NCBI RefSeq assembly: GCF_001434055.1
Contig: NZ_AZCZ01000006.1
Coordinates: forward strand, 17,811-81,810
Origin: Levilactobacillus parabrevis ATCC 53295
GTDB lineage: Bacteria > Bacillota > Bacilli > Lactobacillales > Lactobacillaceae
Length of the DNA stretch: 64,000 nt
Direction: 5' to 3'
Position 1 is the first letter of the stretch, and every line of letters starts with the position of its first letter. This document shows, in pieces, positions 54,839 through 62,631 of the stretch. Under the pieces are notes generated by a model. That model was given only the letters and a program-made list of their open reading frames with translations, had not been told where the DNA came from and did no database searches. The translations under genes were made by a program, and so were the position numbers.

Positions 54839-54883
54839 TTGGTCAGTCACCGGTATCATATAAAATATGAGAACATACGTTTG
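54839..54883 (+). promoter_or_regulatory. xerS promoter with LexA-like box
   Basis: TTGGTC at 54839-54844 and TAAAAT at 54861-54866 (16 bases apart) form a plausible promoter. Just downstream, AGAACATACGTTTG at 54870-54883 matches the LexA consensus at 11 of 14 positions and fits GAACRNRYGTTY exactly. It would cover the transcription start. Confidence 0.6.
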
Positions 54884-54895
54884 GAGGCCACCTCT

Positions 54896-55960
54896 ATGGA
54901 GAAGCAACATTACTTAAAATTAATTAACGAAGAATTGGCCACCGCGCCCTGGTACGTCCAGGAATACTATCAGGCCAAAGCGACCGTTCCCCTGTCCCCA
55001 GCCACCCTTTATCAGTATCTAACCGAGTACCGGCGCTTCTTCAACTGGCTGATCAGTGAAGGCTTAACGCCGGCCAGCCGCCCCGCTGACATCGATATTC
55101 AGGTTCTGGCTACTTTAAAGAAAGAAACCGTTGAGCTATACAAGTCCGCCCTGCTGAACCAAACCAAGCTCACAGGCGCCCCTGGCAGTCGCACTCATCC
55201 CACCATCAATCGCTCGTTAAACGCCCTCTCGTCGCTCTTCAAATACCTGACGGAAGATACCGAAGACGAGCATGGTGAGGCCTACTTCGACCGTAACGTG
55301 ATGCACAAGATTGCCCTAGTCCGAACCAGTGAGACCTACGCGACCCGGGCAGCCAACTTGAAGACCAAGCTCATGCTGGGCAATACGGATCATGATTACC
55401 TGGCCTTTATCGACGAAAAATACGAAGGCCTGTTGTCACCGGCTAAGAAACGGTACTTTCACCGGGATAAACAGCGGGATTTAGCCATCAACGCCCTCCT
55501 GTTGGGCAGCGGTTTGCGGGTCTCAGAAGCCGCCAATGCTGACCTGCGCCATCTGAACCTGAAGACCGGCACAATAGGTGTAGTCCGCAAGGGTGGTCAA
55601 CGGGATACAGTCCCCATCGCCCCGTGGACATTGCCCTACATTCAAGACTACGTCGAGCACCGAACGGCGATCTATCACGCCACCGGTAGTGACCGCGCCC
55701 TGTTTCTCAGTAGTTATCGCGGTCAAGCCTCGCGCATGCAAGCCAACTCCATGGAAAAAATGGTAGCCAAATACTCCTCGGCATTCAAGGTCCGCATCAC
55801 GCCGCATAAGCTCCGCCACACGTTAGCCTCAAAACTCTACCTCGCCACCAAAAATGAACAACTCGTGGCCACCCAGTTGGGACAGAACTCAACCAGTGCG
55901 ACTGGACTGTATACCCATATCATTGATGAGGAACAGCGGCATGGGCTGGAGAAAATGTAA
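54896..55960 (+). CDS. xerS: Tyrosine recombinase, XerS type
   Basis: This 354-residue tyrosine recombinase has the length and the N-terminal APWYVQEYYQAK segment of XerS, the single recombinase that replaces XerC and XerD in streptococci and lactococci. Catalytic residues are R208 (GSGLRVSEAA), H304 and R307 (TPHKLRHTLA) and the nucleophile Y339 (GLYTHI). The position of the second active-site histidine, in the LGH motif of XerC and XerD, is glutamine (Q330). The ATG at 54896 has GGAGG eight bases upstream. It lies 1.07 kb from dif and has a LexA-like box at its promoter. Whether it acts at dif or elsewhere is unknown. It is not flanked by other phage or element genes. Confidence 0.85.
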   Translation: MEKQHYLKLINEELATAPWYVQEYYQAKATVPLSPATLYQYLTEYRRFFNWLISEGLTPASRPADIDIQVLATLKKETVELYKSALLNQTKLTGAPGSRTHPTINRSLNALSSLFKYLTEDTEDEHGEAYFDRNVMHKIALVRTSETYATRAANLKTKLMLGNTDHDYLAFIDEKYEGLLSPAKKRYFHRDKQRDLAINALLLGSGLRVSEAANADLRHLNLKTGTIGVVRKGGQRDTVPIAPWTLPYIQDYVEHRTAIYHATGSDRALFLSSYRGQASRMQANSMEKMVAKYSSAFKVRITPHKLRHTLASKLYLATKNEQLVATQLGQNSTSATGLYTHIIDEEQRHGLEKM

Positions 55961-56011
55961 AATGATTCAGCTGTAAGCGTAAACCAAGTGAAAACCCTAC
56001 CGTTGCAATGA

Positions 56012-56070
56012 CAAATAGCCTCGCACAAGCTAACAATCCTCAAACTGTAAGCTTATGCGAGGCTATTTAT
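56012..56070. terminator. Terminator-like long hairpin after xerS
   Basis: The arms 56012-56030 and 56049-56067 pair over 19 positions with one mismatch. They begin AAATAGCCTCGCA and end TGCGAGGCTATTT, flanking an 18-base loop. The T-run is short. It lies in the convergent gap before the TetR gene and may serve both. Confidence 0.65.
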
Positions 56071-56132
56071 TGCGCATGAAACCAACTAATTCCCGCCTAT
56101 CAGAGCTAGAACAGTTTAGAGAGAAGCAACCT

Positions 56133-56684
56133 TTATTCCCCAAAAATCAATGTCAAACTAGTAGACAGTTGTTGGAGCTCATCACGGGATGGCAAGTCAT
56201 CTGCCTGCAAATAATAAGTTATCAGGCCTAACATGGTACTTCCAATCACAGCAGTTTCTAACTCTGACGCTGGGCGCTTAAGAAAGACGCGAAATTGCTC
56301 ACTAAAAGTACGCTGAGCGCCGGTCAATAGCTGCATTTTCGTTTCCGGAATCGTCATCAAAGCATTGATTGGCCTGCGCCAATTCACCATTAATTCCTGA
56401 AGTTCCACCTCTAATTTCATCACTGCATGGCTTAACGGAATCTCTTGCTTCAGTAGCGTGACTCTCTTTTGTAGCGTTTCATCTAACCACAGCAGAATAT
56501 TCTGCAAGATAACGTCAGTCAGGGCAAATTTGTCTTGGTAGTGGGCATAAAAAGTTTTTCGATTGATCATTGCACGGGTGGCTATATCCTTAACAGTGAC
56601 GTTATCAAACCCTTTTTCAATTACCAGATCGATGAACGCTGAAGAAATTATTTTATCAGTTTTTTGAATTCTCAAATCGGTCAT
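56133..56684 (-). CDS. TetR family transcriptional regulator
   Basis: This 183-residue protein has the TetR-type helix-turn-helix at about 10-52, ending IATRAMINRKTFYAHYQDKFAL, and an all-helical ligand domain of the YfiR/C-terminal DUF-like type. It is divergent from a YhgE-like membrane protein 159 bases away and probably represses it and itself. A G-rich ribosome binding site precedes the ATG. Confidence 0.88.
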   Translation of the reverse strand: MTDLRIQKTDKIISSAFIDLVIEKGFDNVTVKDIATRAMINRKTFYAHYQDKFALTDVILQNILLWLDETLQKRVTLLKQEIPLSHAVMKLEVELQELMVNWRRPINALMTIPETKMQLLTGAQRTFSEQFRVFLKRPASELETAVIGSTMLGLITYYLQADDLPSRDELQQLSTSLTLIFGE

Positions 56685-56791
56685 GGTGATTCCCCCTCTA
56701 TTACCACTTTTTGTGTTTTTGTAACCCTACACCCCACAAACTTAGAATTTGTCCATTTAAAACACAGAGACACTCAACCTGACCATTCTTT

Positions 56792-56810
56792 TAAATGCAA
56801 AATACATTTA
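56792..56810. promoter_or_regulatory. Candidate TetR-type operator
   Basis: TAAATG at 56792-56797 and CATTTA at 56805-56810 are perfect inverted half-sites seven bases apart. They sit in the spacer of a candidate promoter for the membrane protein gene (TTCTTT at 56786, TATGCT at 56809). Confidence 0.5.
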
Positions 56811-56843
56811 TGCTACTCATAGATTCAAGAGGAGGTAATTAAA

Positions 56844-58112
56844 ATGCTTAATGTATTCAAGCGGAAGAATATTTGGCTAGGCATGTTGGCAGCAATTATC
56901 ATCATTGGACTATTCGCCTTCGCACAAGTCGGGGCAAGAAGTACCGTTAAGCTTCATCACCTTCCACTGGCTCTGGTCGTCAATGACCAGGGGAAGGATA
57001 CCAAGAACGTTGTCAAGACTTTGCAAAATGAGAGTCACAGAAAGAATGCCGAAATCAAATGGGTAAAGGTTAAGCGTACCAGTAGCCTAACTAAAGGGTT
57101 TGCCGAGAGAAAATACTACGGTGCTGTCGTCATTAATTCCGGGTTTACCCAAGCCATTAATCAGCAGACCCGTTATTTAAAAGGCAAAGTTATCACTAAG
57201 AAACTAGATGTTCTAGCAGCCAAGACACCAGCGTTAACTGAAACGCAACCATTCCAACAACAAAAGGTAGTCGCAGGTTCTTTGACTAGCAAATTACCTG
57301 AACAAGCAAAAATTTCTCTGTATGTCAGTCAAGGAAGTAATGTGACCGCTGCAAACGTCTTAATGACGGCATTACCTGAGATGACCAATCGATTAAATCA
57401 GAAGATCACTAATCAGTATAACCGTATCGCTACTAAGTCCGGCTTAACTTTGACGTCACGGGAATGGTCAAGTCTTCAGACGCCAATAAACGCCACGATG
57501 ACGAAGCGTAATTCCGTTTCAACCAAAGAGATCAGTGGGATGGCGCCATTCTTGATAACCATTTTTTGCTGGCTTGGAAGCCTCATTTTCAGCCTTCTAA
57601 ATTGGCGCGACCACAGCAAAAATGAAATGAACCGCAGCGATGGCCGGCTATCCATCACCAGTGTTACAAGCCAATTGATCTCCGGAATAGCAATTGCAAC
57701 GGTAATCGCTGTCTCCATTTACTTCTTCATCAAAGTTTGCTACTCGGTTCCCGTTCACGATCCACAGAACTTCCTCTTATTGATGGGATTCATTGCGTTT
57801 GTCTTCTATGCCTTGCAGTCAGCCGTTCTCGATTTACTGGGCCTAAAAGGGTGGCCTCTGCTGCTCGTCATTTGGATTGGGTCGATGGGTGTAATCACAT
57901 TTATTCCACAAATGCTGAGTCCTTTTTACCACAACTACGTTTACGACATCACACCCATCCGCTTTGCCAACGACCTCATCACAAATCAAATGTATATTCG
58001 GGATGCTTCCATAACTGGATCATCCATGATGGCCCTGCTTTACCTTGGCCTAGCTTCAGTTGCCGTCATGTATGGATCAACGCTGATTAGAAGGGCAAAA
58101 AAGACTGCCTAG
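56844..58112 (+). CDS. YhgE/Pip-like ABC-2 type membrane protein
   Basis: This 422-residue protein has one N-terminal membrane helix (about 11-29), a long extracytoplasmic region (about 30-230), and five or six helices in the C-terminal half (about 233-415). This is the layout of YhgE/Pip and DUF3533 proteins, related to ABC-2 permeases. No ATPase is encoded beside it. Such proteins are often paired with a TetR regulator and respond to membrane-active compounds; that function is inferred. GGAGGT precedes the ATG. Confidence 0.8.
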   Translation: MLNVFKRKNIWLGMLAAIIIIGLFAFAQVGARSTVKLHHLPLALVVNDQGKDTKNVVKTLQNESHRKNAEIKWVKVKRTSSLTKGFAERKYYGAVVINSGFTQAINQQTRYLKGKVITKKLDVLAAKTPALTETQPFQQQKVVAGSLTSKLPEQAKISLYVSQGSNVTAANVLMTALPEMTNRLNQKITNQYNRIATKSGLTLTSREWSSLQTPINATMTKRNSVSTKEISGMAPFLITIFCWLGSLIFSLLNWRDHSKNEMNRSDGRLSITSVTSQLISGIAIATVIAVSIYFFIKVCYSVPVHDPQNFLLLMGFIAFVFYALQSAVLDLLGLKGWPLLLVIWIGSMGVITFIPQMLSPFYHNYVYDITPIRFANDLITNQMYIRDASITGSSMMALLYLGLASVAVMYGSTLIRRAKKTA

Positions 58113-58376
58113 CCTCTGCAGCGATTACAGTTATTATGCTTCCCCTCTAATGAGAGTGACGAAAATAGCCAATTCGCCTTGGTGAACCCACCATCGGTCT
58201 ACATCAGATTAGGCCGTGAGTGCCCACAAAATTCACCTTCCCACTATATAATTATTTTTAACCACCTTCAAACATTTGATTGCAAAGGGAGCTGCTTAGA
58301 GCAATCCTCATACAAACACTGAAGAATCTTCAGCTTCTCCGTTCCTAACAGTATGGTATCGTTAAAACTATTTAAC

Positions 58377-58413
58377 CTAAAAATGGTCAGTCCATATTGA
58401 GGCCGACCATTTT
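58377..58413 (-). terminator. Terminator of the quinone-oxidoreductase-like gene
   Basis: AAATGGTC at 58381-58388 and GACCATTT at 58405-58412 are perfect complements, and the minus-strand copy runs into five T. Confidence 0.7.
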
Positions 58414-58424
58414 GACATATCTTT

Positions 58425-59384
58425 CTATAGCAACACGACGACCTTACCAAGCCCATCACTAGTCGCCAGATACTCATGAGCGGCTCGCGTTTCAGCTAGC
58501 GTAAAGACGTGCTCTGGGGTCACCTCAACCTGGTGCTCTGCGATGAAATCGAATAAGGTCTGGATACGTTTGGCATCAACGCTACCCGAATAGAATCCCG
58601 TTAGGTAACGATTGTTGGGGATGTCCGTGATGGGATCAAAACCATCAAGCGTCCAGACGCCACCGAGCTCCCCGGTCGCGCTGACGATGCCCCATTCGGC
58701 CGTGTGCTGCAGGGAATCCCGCACGGCTGAGGGTCCCATCAAATCCACAACCTTGTCGAATTCACCCGCCTCTGCCGGTAAGACGTTGGCGTCGGGCGTG
58801 TGCAGGACCGTATCAATTCCCAGCTGCTTCAAAGCACCATCTTTACGCGTCGAGCGCGAGGTTCCCGTGACTGTCAGCTTCAAGCCGGATGCTTTCATTA
58901 ATTTCAGCACCGCAACGCCCACGCCACTGGTGGCGGCGCGGATCAACACGCGGTCACCCGCCTGCAAGCGCAAACTCTGATAGATACCAAATGCCGTATA
59001 AAAGGTTTCGGGCACTGCCGCCAGTTGGGGCCAGTCCAGCTTAGTCGCAATTGGATAAACCTGACTGTTAGGCAGCAGAACATATTCGGCATAGCTGCCA
59101 TCGAAGGCCCGACCCATTTCGCCCATTAAGGAAACCACGGTTTGGCCAAGGTGAAATTGATCCGGTGCGCTGGTTTCATCAACCGTGCCAACAACTTCAA
59201 TCCCTAATATGCGGGGAAACTGCACGGAAGGTGACTTGCCCTCCCGCGTAAAAATTTCCGAATGATTGATGCCAAATCCCCGAACCTTAACCCGTGTCCA
59301 ACCCGGTCGAACCGCGGGAGTTGGGACCTCCGTATATGCCAAAACTTCTGGCCCACCTGGCCGATTAACGACTACCGCATGCAT
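58425..59384 (-). CDS. Zinc-type alcohol dehydrogenase-like (quinone) oxidoreductase
   Basis: This 319-residue medium-chain dehydrogenase/reductase has a GroES-like N-terminal domain and a Rossmann domain with ATSGVGVAVLKLMKASG at about 150-166. The cysteines that bind structural zinc are missing, which places it with NADPH:quinone reductases and enoyl reductases. The acceptor is unknown. The ATG at 59384 has GGGAAG upstream. The related YjbR-type gene lies 60 bases further upstream in the same direction. Confidence 0.87.
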   Translation of the reverse strand: MHAVVVNRPGGPEVLAYTEVPTPAVRPGWTRVKVRGFGINHSEIFTREGKSPSVQFPRILGIEVVGTVDETSAPDQFHLGQTVVSLMGEMGRAFDGSYAEYVLLPNSQVYPIATKLDWPQLAAVPETFYTAFGIYQSLRLQAGDRVLIRAATSGVGVAVLKLMKASGLKLTVTGTSRSTRKDGALKQLGIDTVLHTPDANVLPAEAGEFDKVVDLMGPSAVRDSLQHTAEWGIVSATGELGGVWTLDGFDPITDIPNNRYLTGFYSGSVDAKRIQTLFDFIAEHQVEVTPEHVFTLAETRAAHEYLATSDGLGKVVVLL

Positions 59385-59444
59385 GATGTGATCTTCCCTT
59401 CATTTTGCAAAAACTAAACTGATTCGTATTCATCATACCATTGA

Positions 59445-59792
59445 TTAATCAGTCAGCTGGTAACTTGCCTCAACCAATTTTCCCAAGGTCTCTCTGGATG
59501 GCACCTGACTGATATCCAGGGTAATCCAGTGTTGCTTCGTGAAATGCTGTCCCGGCAGGATATAAGGCATCGTGTTAACCAGCTCATCAATCCTGCCAGG
59601 ATCACACTTCAAATCAAGGTACAAGCTGCCCTTTTTCTCGTAGGCCAACCCAAATATTTTCTTGCTAGCCGCGTGTCGTAGCGCGTCAAAGACAATCCGA
59701 TTGCGGCGGCCCGGGGCGTTAAACGGCTCATCAACACTAACTTTTTTGCCCGCGCTGCTGAATGCAATGAGGGCTTCTTTTGTCATTTCCAT
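59445..59792 (-). CDS. MmcQ/YjbR family protein
   Basis: This 115-residue protein has the CyaY-like fold of the MmcQ/YjbR family, seen from KIFGLAYEKKGSLYLDLKC and the following PGQHFTKQHWITLD, which is typical of the group. These proteins are thought to bind DNA or small molecules, but no role is established. AAGGAGA precedes the ATG. Confidence 0.87.
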   Translation of the reverse strand: MEMTKEALIAFSSAGKKVSVDEPFNAPGRRNRIVFDALRHAASKKIFGLAYEKKGSLYLDLKCDPGRIDELVNTMPYILPGQHFTKQHWITLDISQVPSRETLGKLVEASYQLTD

Positions 59793-59873
59793 AGGTATGA
59801 CTCTCCTTCACTAACGCAAATAATTTTAGTAGTTGGTTCTCGTAAGAATCAGGCGTAACCGAGATAAGATAAC

Positions 59874-60719
59874 CTATTTACTTCCCAGTAAAAATTTAAT
59901 CAATACCCGATTCACCTGCACATTGTCATGTAGTTTACTATGCTGGGCATTGGGACCGACAATTTTACGTTCCTGGTAAGACTTGGCACGGCCGGCAACC
60001 AGGTACCGTAAGGATTGAGACGATGCATTACTGACGGAACCATCCGAGTGCGAGCCGTCATCCTTGTCGCCGTAAATGTTAAGCACCGCCGTTTGCCGCG
60101 GGTAAGTCTGCCGGAGCGGTAACAGGGCACGATACTCGGGCTGCATGCTAGTTGGCTTGCCGTTGGGTTGGAGCTTCATCCGGTTGGGCTCATCATTCAT
60201 ACCCAGAATTCCGTTAAAATGACCGGCAATGTCGACTTGCTTCTGTAGCTTGGGCATTTTGGCTGAATTGCCCAACAAGCCATACATAATGGCCATATTC
60301 CCCATTGAATGACCAACCACGTCATACTTTTTGATGTGATACTGGTGTTGAAGCTTCACAACCGTTCCCCGGGCCCAGCGTCCCCACTGCTGCGGACTGC
60401 TATTCCGGCTGTCTTGAAAGTCGACTTCTACAACGGGGTGATAATCAGCTTCGTGGAAACGACCAGTCAACGTGACCTTGCCCTGTTTCGAAACGGTTGC
60501 CCGCATAATGGTCTTCGTTAGACCGGCGTTGACGAGCGCGTGCGCCATCTGTTCCTCAGCGTGGTAACTACTGCCCCAACCGTGAAAGAACAGCGTGGGT
60601 TCGTATTTACTAGCATTAGGTAAGTCCGACGCGGCTTGGTGCTTACTAACTCCGCAGGCTGACACCCCAACGAGCAGAACGCCGATTCCCAAGACTAACA
60701 GTAATCTTCTTCTCAACAT
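59874..60719 (-). CDS. Lipoprotein alpha/beta hydrolase (DUF915 family)
   Basis: This 281-residue protein starts with a lipoprotein signal peptide; VSAC places the lipidated cysteine at residue 22. The mature part is an alpha/beta hydrolase of the DUF915 type: LFFHGWGSS forms the oxyanion region, GHSMGN holds the nucleophile S138, and GDKDDGSHSDG and the C-terminal AQHSKLHDN provide acid and histidine. It probably hydrolyses an ester at the cell surface; the substrate is unknown. The ATG at 60719 is chosen because GGGGGAG lies about eight bases upstream. Confidence 0.88.
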   Translation of the reverse strand: MLRRRLLLVLGIGVLLVGVSACGVSKHQAASDLPNASKYEPTLFFHGWGSSYHAEEQMAHALVNAGLTKTIMRATVSKQGKVTLTGRFHEADYHPVVEVDFQDSRNSSPQQWGRWARGTVVKLQHQYHIKKYDVVGHSMGNMAIMYGLLGNSAKMPKLQKQVDIAGHFNGILGMNDEPNRMKLQPNGKPTSMQPEYRALLPLRQTYPRQTAVLNIYGDKDDGSHSDGSVSNASSQSLRYLVAGRAKSYQERKIVGPNAQHSKLHDNVQVNRVLIKFLLGSK

Positions 60720-60976
60720 AACATTTCTCCCCCCCATATTTGGCGCCTTGATTTGATAGAACCAGTATAGCCCTTCATGTGGACTCTAACGCAAGAGATC
60801 GCTAAAATAGCTTAATTATTTCAGCTTTCAAGTAATTAAGCGAAAATGGTGAGTTTAATATTCTCGGCATATTGACTTGATTCATCTATCAGACTACTGT
60901 TAAGGGAAACTTAACGAATGAAATTCACATTCGGGTAACGCTCTAAATAGTTCGGGGTATTTTTTCAGCAGCCCCT

Positions 60977-61020
60977 AAAAGAGCTGGTATCCTTCGAAAT
61001 TGAGGGATGCCAGCTCTTTT
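60977..61020. terminator. Bidirectional terminator-like hairpin
   Basis: AAAAGAGCTGG and CCAGCTCTTTT are perfect arms, with ATCC/GGGAT inside. It lies behind the isochorismatase-like gene, downstream of a first terminator. The remaining gap (60738-60976) shows no gene. Confidence 0.7.
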
Positions 61021-61038
61021 GCGAGATTACCGGACGAC

Positions 61039-61066
61039 AAAAAAGCTCACAATAAACGGTGAGCCC
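61039..61066 (-). terminator. Rho-independent terminator of the isochorismatase-like gene
   Basis: GCTCAC and GTGAGC close on an 8-base loop, with six T on the minus strand. Confidence 0.75.
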
Positions 61067-61073
61067 TGATTCA

Positions 61074-61571
61074 TTAAGCTTTAAGCATTGTCACAAACCG
61101 GTGATTCCAAATACCCTCGTAGAAGGCAATGGTTTGTTCAGCCGTCATAAATTGATTATCTACAGTAGTCGTTAACCCTGGGGTCATTTGGAGATCGTAG
61201 CCAATTCCGTGGGCCACCTTGGTCGTCGTATCGACACAGTACTCAGTTTGCGCGCCACAAATCTCCAATGACTCAGCGGCAAAGCTCGTTAATACGCGTC
61301 GTAAATTAGTGTGATAAAAAGCATTCGCATGGTTCTTGGTAACTAAGGGGTCCGAATCGCGATGGTCCAATCCTGAAATTAACTCCCAGTCGTGGGTTCC
61401 TTGAACTAAATCTTCATCCGTGTGTTGGACAAAAACAATGGGCTTCTTGGCTTTACGGTACGCTGCAATCCGCGCGTTAATCCCCGCAAGTGCTTGGGGC
61501 ATATTCGCAGCCGGCTTGTCACCGTAACAAACACCATTTTGAAGATCAATCGCTAATAAAACATCTGCCAT
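61074..61571 (-). CDS. Isochorismatase-family cysteine hydrolase
   Basis: This 165-residue protein belongs to the isochorismatase-like hydrolases, which include nicotinamidases and other amidases. The catalytic triad parts are D in AIDLQNG, a lysine in the LVTKNHANAF segment, and the cysteine in GAQTEYCVDTT. The substrate is not clear. The ATG at 61571 is chosen because AAGGAG lies upstream, 11 bases away; an open frame 177 bases longer overlaps the neighbouring gene. Confidence 0.88.
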   Translation of the reverse strand: MADVLLAIDLQNGVCYGDKPAANMPQALAGINARIAAYRKAKKPIVFVQHTDEDLVQGTHDWELISGLDHRDSDPLVTKNHANAFYHTNLRRVLTSFAAESLEICGAQTEYCVDTTTKVAHGIGYDLQMTPGLTTTVDNQFMTAEQTIAFYEGIWNHRFVTMLKA

Positions 61572-61708
61572 GTGTTGCTGGTCTCCTTTAGAATCATTCA
61601 ACTTAACTTTTATCACACGCCATTCAAGGCTTATCTGAAAGGGATGATTGCAATAACTAACATCACCCGCATTTGTTAAAATATGGTAAAAAGTAGAAGG
61701 AACACCTC

Positions 61709-62284
61709 TCAAATCACGTTTTGAACTTTCAACAAGTAATGGCGACATTGACTAGCCGTTTTAACGGTACTCCCACCAAAATTCTGCCAAGAACGTGACT
61801 TAACTCCTAATTGTTTAAATGTCCCATTTAAGAACACCTTGCGGATGGCATTGCCACAAAATAGTTTTAAATACCAAGTTGGTGAGGTCGATGTGGTTAA
61901 AACCTGCACACGCTTTAATTGCGACATGTTTCCCCGAATCCCCCGTTTACCCGCAAAGTAAAATAGATTGCGCTTAAATACCATATCAACGAACCCCTTC
62001 ACAATCGCCGGGACATCATTCCACCAGACCGGGCAAATAAAAATGAGTCGTTCGCAATGTCGCAGTTGCGCTTCGTAGCTTTTAACCAGTGGATCCAATG
62101 TTTTCCCCTGACGGTATAAATTATATTCACTGGCCGTATATTGCCCATTAAACTGATCTGCGTATAGATCCAAGACATCAAAGGACACCCCCTCCTGAGT
62201 CAATCGGTCTGCCACAGCCAACAATATCGCATGATTTAAACTAGTCTCTTGTGGATGAGCGTACACAATTAAAGTATTCGTCAT
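61709..62284 (-). CDS. NAD(P)H-dependent oxidoreductase, flavodoxin fold
   Basis: This 191-residue protein has the flavodoxin-2 (NQO1/MdaB) fold: the FMN/FAD-binding start NTLIVYAHPQETSLNHAI and the active-site PVWWNDVPAIVKGFVD. It probably transfers hydride from NAD(P)H to quinones or similar acceptors. GGGAGGA precedes the ATG. It reads into the isochorismatase-like gene 137 bases on, possibly one unit. Confidence 0.88.
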   Translation of the reverse strand: MTNTLIVYAHPQETSLNHAILLAVADRLTQEGVSFDVLDLYADQFNGQYTASEYNLYRQGKTLDPLVKSYEAQLRHCERLIFICPVWWNDVPAIVKGFVDMVFKRNLFYFAGKRGIRGNMSQLKRVQVLTTSTSPTWYLKLFCGNAIRKVFLNGTFKQLGVKSRSWQNFGGSTVKTASQCRHYLLKVQNVI

Positions 62285-62339
62285 TAGAAAATCCTCCCCA
62301 TCAGCTCTACTGTTTACTTATCATTTTTTACATAACAAT

Positions 62340-62610
62340 TTTTTCTAAAGCAACGTGATAAACGCTGCTCTAGCTTTCTTCTTGACGCAAAATAATCAGA
62401 CTGCTTTCTACACAAAAAGATTGTCAGTAACATCACACCCATAAACGGCATGGCAATCCGGTACGGCCGAATAAAGGCTTGCGTGAGTTATCGTCTTGTT
62501 TCTCGTCTAATTACCGCTACTTCCGTTGTCAAAAGCCGATTGTTGCCATCGACCTGTTTGGTTACCGCTTGACTTACTCGTTGCTAAACCATCCATTTAA
62601 CCCTATGAGC
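62340..62610 (-). pseudogene. Possible decayed C-terminal fragment of a membrane transporter
   Basis: No intact gene fills the gap between the flavodoxin-type gene and the transporter. On the minus strand, one frame gives a loop-like stretch ending at a stop near 62503, and the next frame then gives ITQ/LTQAFIRPYRIAMPF followed by a hydrophobic helix and a basic tail. Together these resemble the last part of a major facilitator transporter broken by a frame change. The evidence is slight. Confidence 0.3.
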
Positions 62611-62631
62611 TTTAGATTCCAATGTAGCAGA

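Noticed and set aside
54896..55960. XerS-type gene as a prophage or ICE integrase
   Set aside because: No phage, conjugation or excisionase genes flank it and no att repeats were seen; the sequence fits XerS better.
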